Positions 60,197 through 64,000 of a stretch of DNA of 64,000 nt are shown piece by piece. Origin of the DNA: Coemansia sp. RSA 1804 (taxonomy: Eukaryota; Kickxellomycota; Kickxellomycetes; Kickxellales; Kickxellaceae); assembly GCA_027578815.1 (NCBI GenBank), contig JANBTH010000008.1:18999-82998 (forward strand). The letters are read 5' to 3'. The notes beneath the pieces were generated by a model. The model was not told the origin of the DNA and made no database searches. It saw nothing but the letters and a program-made list of their open reading frames with translations. The translations under genes were made by a program, and so were the position numbers. Numbering within the stretch: the stretch's first letter is position 1; each line of letters starts with the position of its first letter.

Positions 60197-61849
60197 CTAT
60201 ATGTGCGTGACGTATGTAGCCAGACGGTCGAACTGGGCGCCCAGAAGCGTCGTGCACGGCAGAGCAACAACACCGACGTAGCGTGGCGACTGGGGATCAG
60301 CGTTACTGGCATCGACATCAGCTCTCGACAACGGCAGATGTAGGAGCCAGGGGATGACGGATGCGGCAACTGCATGGCCAAAGATGCTGCTGGCGCGATA
60401 CAGCGGGATCGATCTGGTGGCCGAGCCGTCGGGTGGAGTGGAAGGCATTCCGGGACGTACAAGCGAATATTTGAACGAAACCGCGACGTCGGCGGAGATG
60501 CGGTGTCGTTGATTCTGTTGGTATTGCTCGTGGAAGTCTGCAGCTTGTGTCATTTTGGCGTACTCTGCAATAGCCTGGCTCAGCGCCTGCTTGTGCTTTC
60601 TGCGGGAACCCTTTGTGGGGGCGCCCGATGGCGAAGTAGAGGATGTTGCTTGCGGAGCGCGCATCAGCTCGGGTGTCAGACGCGGGAGAAGCGCGTAGAG
60701 GGATTCGAGTGCGTCGATACCTAGCGTCGGGGCATGGAGTGTTTGCGGCCGCCCAGTGGCTCCATACGCAGGCCAGCTTTGCTCGGCGAGGATGCTCTCG
60801 GGCACATGGTCATTCATGTTGCTATTTCCTTTTTCTTCTTCTGCGGCAATGCGACGCAGTGCGGCCCACACCGCTTGCGCGCTGGCCTCTGATGACACGG
60901 ATAGCAGCTGGGACGCTTGGTTTGCCGCAGCAATTGGCAATGGCGGTGGGATCTCGATGATACACTGTAGACCAGCGGGTGGCAGCGTAATCCGATCTAT
61001 ACTAATTTCACGCAGCGAACCAGCGTCAGAGAATTCGTGCGTCAGATCAACAAAGGGACAGAACGATCCGGCCGACGGTTGCCACAGAGCGTCTTGCAGA
61101 GCAGTTCTCCTGACGGCCTCCATGCGGATAACATCGAGTCTGCTAGGCGTGACCTTGAACGTCGTTCCCTTTGGCGGAATCGCAAGCGGCACACCCAGCC
61201 GTGCCCGATCACCAGTGTGTGCCACGTACTGGCAACACGCACGATGAATATCAGACACGATTCGCAGTCGCAGAACGCGGCTGATATGCTCGACAATATC
61301 GGGTCGGATCCAGCCTGCATCGGAACCCCATCGCAACGACAATGCATCCGTCACTGCTGCAAACACTCCGCCCGCCGTGCATGGCAGGTAGAACGATTTA
61401 CCTGTGTCTACTGAGAAGCACTGCAACTCGTCTACGCTCATAATGCTCGCAGATCTTGTCTTCCCCTGGTTCTGGTGTTGTGGATTGTCGCCGGGTACTG
61501 TCGTGTGCTTGCGTTTCATACGAAGCAAAAGATCCTTGGGCTTTGTCAGATGCGAAAACGTGCACCTCCGTGCCCCGCTTATCAGTTGCTTCACCCATAC
61601 GCTGCTCTGTACGCGTTGTCGCAGTGCATCGACCTCGGGATCCATAAGTCCGATCCCTTGCTGCTCGGTTGTGGGACCGCTGTCGGTCTCCAGCCGCCGC
61701 ATGGCCTTGCCGACGCTCTGAGGCGCATTTTCTGATACGAGTAATGACGGCGCGCTTCTCTGTATCCTTCTTTTGTGTGTCCGCCGGCCAGTTGTGATGG
61801 TAGAAGTAGGCCCTGCTGGTTTGGCTTTTGTTAAATGCCGAAGGATCAT
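60197..61849 (-). CDS. Hypothetical protein, 550 aa
   Basis: I do not recognise this protein. N-terminal 60 residues are basic and Thr/Ser/Arg-rich, compatible with a mitochondrial or nuclear targeting region. A conserved-looking block spans about 65-300, including EVDALRQRVQSSVWVKQL, FYLPCTAGGVFAAVTDALSL and a Pro-rich IIEIPPPLPI. The middle has a KGSRRKHKQ basic patch, and the C-terminus is hydrophobic (IPWLLHLPLS, VVALPCTTLLGA) without clear membrane helices. Intronless; stop lies 141 bp from the convergent Lunapark gene. Confidence 0.7.
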   Translation of the reverse strand: MILRHLTKAKPAGPTSTITTGRRTHKRRIQRSAPSLLVSENAPQSVGKAMRRLETDSGPTTEQQGIGLMDPEVDALRQRVQSSVWVKQLISGARRCTFSHLTKPKDLLLRMKRKHTTVPGDNPQHQNQGKTRSASIMSVDELQCFSVDTGKSFYLPCTAGGVFAAVTDALSLRWGSDAGWIRPDIVEHISRVLRLRIVSDIHRACCQYVAHTGDRARLGVPLAIPPKGTTFKVTPSRLDVIRMEAVRRTALQDALWQPSAGSFCPFVDLTHEFSDAGSLREISIDRITLPPAGLQCIIEIPPPLPIAAANQASQLLSVSSEASAQAVWAALRRIAAEEEKGNSNMNDHVPESILAEQSWPAYGATGRPQTLHAPTLGIDALESLYALLPRLTPELMRAPQATSSTSPSGAPTKGSRRKHKQALSQAIAEYAKMTQAADFHEQYQQNQRHRISADVAVSFKYSLVRPGMPSTPPDGSATRSIPLYRASSIFGHAVAASVIPWLLHLPLSRADVDASNADPQSPRYVGVVALPCTTLLGAQFDRLATYVTHI

Positions 61850-62573
61850 ACTTCCCCTTGCGTATTTGCCCGCTTTCTGGCTTATGATATCTGCTGGTAC
61901 CTATTCTGTTAATGGCGACTCACCATACTACTCTACTTGCGCTTTTAATCCACAATCAATAAGAGCACTTTACTTTGTATATGCGAAACACGCCAGCTGA
62001 CTTGATCCGTGATATCATTGCGTTGTTCCATCCGGATCTTGCCGTTTCCTGGAGAATAATAGCCGCCGCCCATTGTTCTATGGGGTAAGACCGTCTGTAT
62101 CACGTGCGTGCGGACTGAAATGAAATTCCACTGAATACACAATTTTACCTTTAATTTGCTTTGCCGTTGGGGGGCGTAACAGTGGGAAAGAGAAAAAAAG
62201 GAACGTGGGGACAAGATCGGGAGCTTTCGGCCAACAAGATTCCCGCGACGCATGTGAATTGCGATTTCTGTGAAACCATTGCACCAAAAAGAAGCAAAGA
62301 AGGAACAACTATGTGCATTGAATGAACGTCTTGTATTGGAAGAGTGCTCTTTCTATGAAGAGGAAGTTAGTGGGTGGTTTCTTGACAACTTTAAACTTTT
62401 TGTTGACTCTTGCTTCTTATCTTCTATCGTTTCATTCTTCTGTTCTGCGCATGTAATACAGCCTTTTCTTGTCAAAAATAATTAACTCCTTCCCCGGAAA
62501 AAGATTCCTTTGTTTGTTTGATTTTTGAATTCTATCACTGCCATTGTTACGTAACATAACATAACAAGTCATC
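61850..62573. other. Intergenic, divergent promoters
   Basis: 724 bp, no supported gene between two divergent genes. Confidence 0.45.
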
Positions 62574-63800
62574 ATGTCTGGACTAGAGATCCCGTTGTCG
62601 TTTGCGCTAATTGCAGGTGCTGGACTCTACTACGCAACAACCAAGCATGTCGAGGGATGCAAGATCAAGGTTATTTACACCGAAGAGGAAGAAGAGGACA
62701 ATAAACAATCTTTAAATGCAGGAAGCATAATACGCAACCACTGTCCATCACTAAGCGACCCAGCGCAAGCGTACATGGTTCCCACTCCGTATCTGTGCAG
62801 CGGGATGTTGCAAACCGTGTATGGCACGACGCTTGCAAAAAAGCACGACAGCACCTCGAATGTAAAGTACGAGCGCGAGGCTAGAACAATGAGCGACGGC
62901 GGCACCATTTCAATGGACTGGTATCCAAGCCGCCCAAGCGACCAGGATAATGCCATTAAGCAGCGGCCCATCTTTGTGTTTCTCCCCGGGCTTGGCGGAT
63001 CATCGCATGAGTACCATATCAGGAGCACTGCAAAGACGCTCTCATTGTCACTAGAATCTGTGGAACCATGCACCGTAGTAGTGATGAACCACCGCGGGTC
63101 CGCGCGTACTCCACTGACATCTCCCCGCCTATACAATGCATACGATACCACGGACTACGCAGAAATTGTGCAATACGTATCCGAATGTTTCCCCGAAGCG
63201 CCGCTCGTGGGCGTAGGCTTCTCGTTGGGCGCCAACCTTTTGACAAAGTACTTGGGCGAACAAGGTTCCAAGACACCACTGATAGCAGCCGCTGCCATAT
63301 GCTGCCCATTCGATACCGAGATAGCCGGAAGGGAGATGGACAAGCCCGGATTCCTAAACGACCGTGTGTTCCAGCCCAACCTCATGGCCACCCTGAAGCG
63401 CGCCCTGAAACGCAACATCGATGTGTTTAAAAAAAAGTACTCTGACTCCGAGTTTGACGCCATAATGCGCGTCAAACGCATGTCCCATTTCGATAACCTG
63501 GTCACATGTAAGGAGTATGGACATGCGGACTGCTGGGACTACTACAGGGCTTCTTCCAGTACCACCTATGTTGACAATATCACCATCCCGTTCCTTGCCA
63601 TCAATACCGAAGACGATCCCGTCACGCCTTTCCGCGGCGTCCCTGTCAAAAAGTTCCAAAATAACCCAAATCTTGCGCTTGTGCAGGTTAAGCATGGCGG
63701 CCATTTGGGTCTCTTCACCGGCCTTCTTCGTCCTTCCATCTGGTATCTGCAACCAGTGGCCGAGTTCCTTGGTGCAGTTTTGTCAATCAAAAAGGAGTAG
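62574..63800 (+). CDS. ABHD1/3-type alpha/beta hydrolase (Eht1/Eeb1-like)
   Basis: 408 residues. An N-terminal hydrophobic helix (about 5-21) suggests a membrane anchor. The AB-hydrolase-4 family is shown by LPGLGGSSHEYHIR (oxyanion region), NHRGSARTPLTSPRLYNAYDTTD, nucleophile elbow GVGFSLGANLLTKYLGE, FLAINTEDDPVTP (acid) and VKHGGHLGLFTG (histidine). Fungal relatives Eht1, Eeb1 and YMR210W form or cleave medium-chain acyl esters; animal ABHD1/3 act on phospholipids. Three preceding acyl-CoA synthetases in the window make a lipid role plausible, but the exact reaction is open. Confidence 0.9.
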   Translation: MSGLEIPLSFALIAGAGLYYATTKHVEGCKIKVIYTEEEEEDNKQSLNAGSIIRNHCPSLSDPAQAYMVPTPYLCSGMLQTVYGTTLAKKHDSTSNVKYEREARTMSDGGTISMDWYPSRPSDQDNAIKQRPIFVFLPGLGGSSHEYHIRSTAKTLSLSLESVEPCTVVVMNHRGSARTPLTSPRLYNAYDTTDYAEIVQYVSECFPEAPLVGVGFSLGANLLTKYLGEQGSKTPLIAAAAICCPFDTEIAGREMDKPGFLNDRVFQPNLMATLKRALKRNIDVFKKKYSDSEFDAIMRVKRMSHFDNLVTCKEYGHADCWDYYRASSSTTYVDNITIPFLAINTEDDPVTPFRGVPVKKFQNNPNLALVQVKHGGHLGLFTGLLRPSIWYLQPVAEFLGAVLSIKKE

Positions 63801-63929
63801 TATTTTATATTGATAAATTATTTCATTTCATTTGCATTTCTGGACACGAAAATAGCGCAAATGAATAAACAAGCAAGAAAAAAATTAAACCAAGTTTTTA
63901 CCATATCTCATGCAAATAAAAATAAAAAG

Positions 63930-64000
63930 TGATGAAAGTGGGATTCGAACCCACGCCTATTACTAGACCACGGCCTTAACGTGGCGCCTTAGACCGCTCG
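63930..64000 (-). tRNA. tRNA-Leu(AAG), 5' end beyond window
   Basis: Minus-strand 3' part of a tRNA. The T arm GTGGG-TTCGAAT-CCCAC pairs perfectly; anticodon arm CCACG-TTAAGGC-CGTGG gives anticodon AAG; a long variable region follows, as in type II Leu tRNAs; the D-arm part CGAGCGGTCTAAGGCG is typical of Leu. 3' end (discriminator A) at 63930. The first acceptor bases lie outside the window, so the acceptor stem cannot be checked. No intron in the visible part. Confidence 0.9.

Overview
The window is nuclear DNA of a filamentous or zygomycete-type fungus. Genes are compact and mostly intronless; the few introns I can place are short (104-117 nt) with GTAAGT or GTAAGA donors, plus one of 425 nt. 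The content fits an early-diverging fungus better than an ascomycete or basidiomycete: Integrator subunit 11, the kinetochore protein Zwilch, a kinesin-10 (Kid type), translin-associated factor X, a DM9-repeat protein, a FunK1-type kinase, CBM19-like chitin-binding modules and several sigma-like GSTs. My best guess is Kickxellomycotina (Coemansia-like); this is inference from gene content, not from a search.

Layout. 1-3.7 kb is AT-rich and holds a tandem array of an unrecognised 97-residue protein family (two intact copies at 115 and 1477, a broken third at 2508), each behind a TATA box about 100 bp upstream, then a 55-residue Cys/His microprotein (3448). 3.8-16.3 kb is a normal gene block: NSRP1-like, INTS11, a secreted CBM19-like protein, a peroxisomal adenine-nucleotide carrier, a hypothetical protein, ARL2 and Zwilch. 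17.8-29.3 kb carries three long-chain acyl-CoA synthetase paralogues, two GSTs, a second Cys/His microprotein (22875) and a membrane-anchored UMP/CMP-kinase-like protein; the 23.4-29.3 kb part is strikingly GC-rich. 30-44 kb: a 2H phosphoesterase (AKAP7/ASCC1 type), an unknown basic protein, a Ser/Thr/Pro-rich secreted protein, GH81 endo-1,3-beta-glucanase, kinesin-10 and a GH20 enzyme with a C-terminal lectin-like domain. 44-54 kb: a frameshifted distant member of the 97-residue family, TRAX, an MFS transporter, a DM9 protein, MAT2B, a leucine carboxyl methyltransferase gene interrupted by a stop codon, a small membrane protein and a third GST. 54.7-64 kb: a broken FunK1 kinase gene with a spliced disordered N-terminus, Lunapark, a hypothetical protein, an ABHD1/3-type hydrolase and a tRNA-Leu(AAG) cut by the window edge.

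How genes may work together. A lipid theme recurs (three ACSLs, a peroxisomal ATP carrier, an ABHD esterase/acyltransferase). Chromosome segregation is represented by Zwilch, kinesin-10 and ARL2. MAT2B and the LCMT gene are divergently arranged around one 367-bp spacer, joining SAM supply with a SAM-dependent methyltransferase. The most novel material is in AT-rich gaps: the 97-residue tandem family and two Cys/His microproteins whose seven putative metal ligands occupy identical positions although they lie 19 kb apart.
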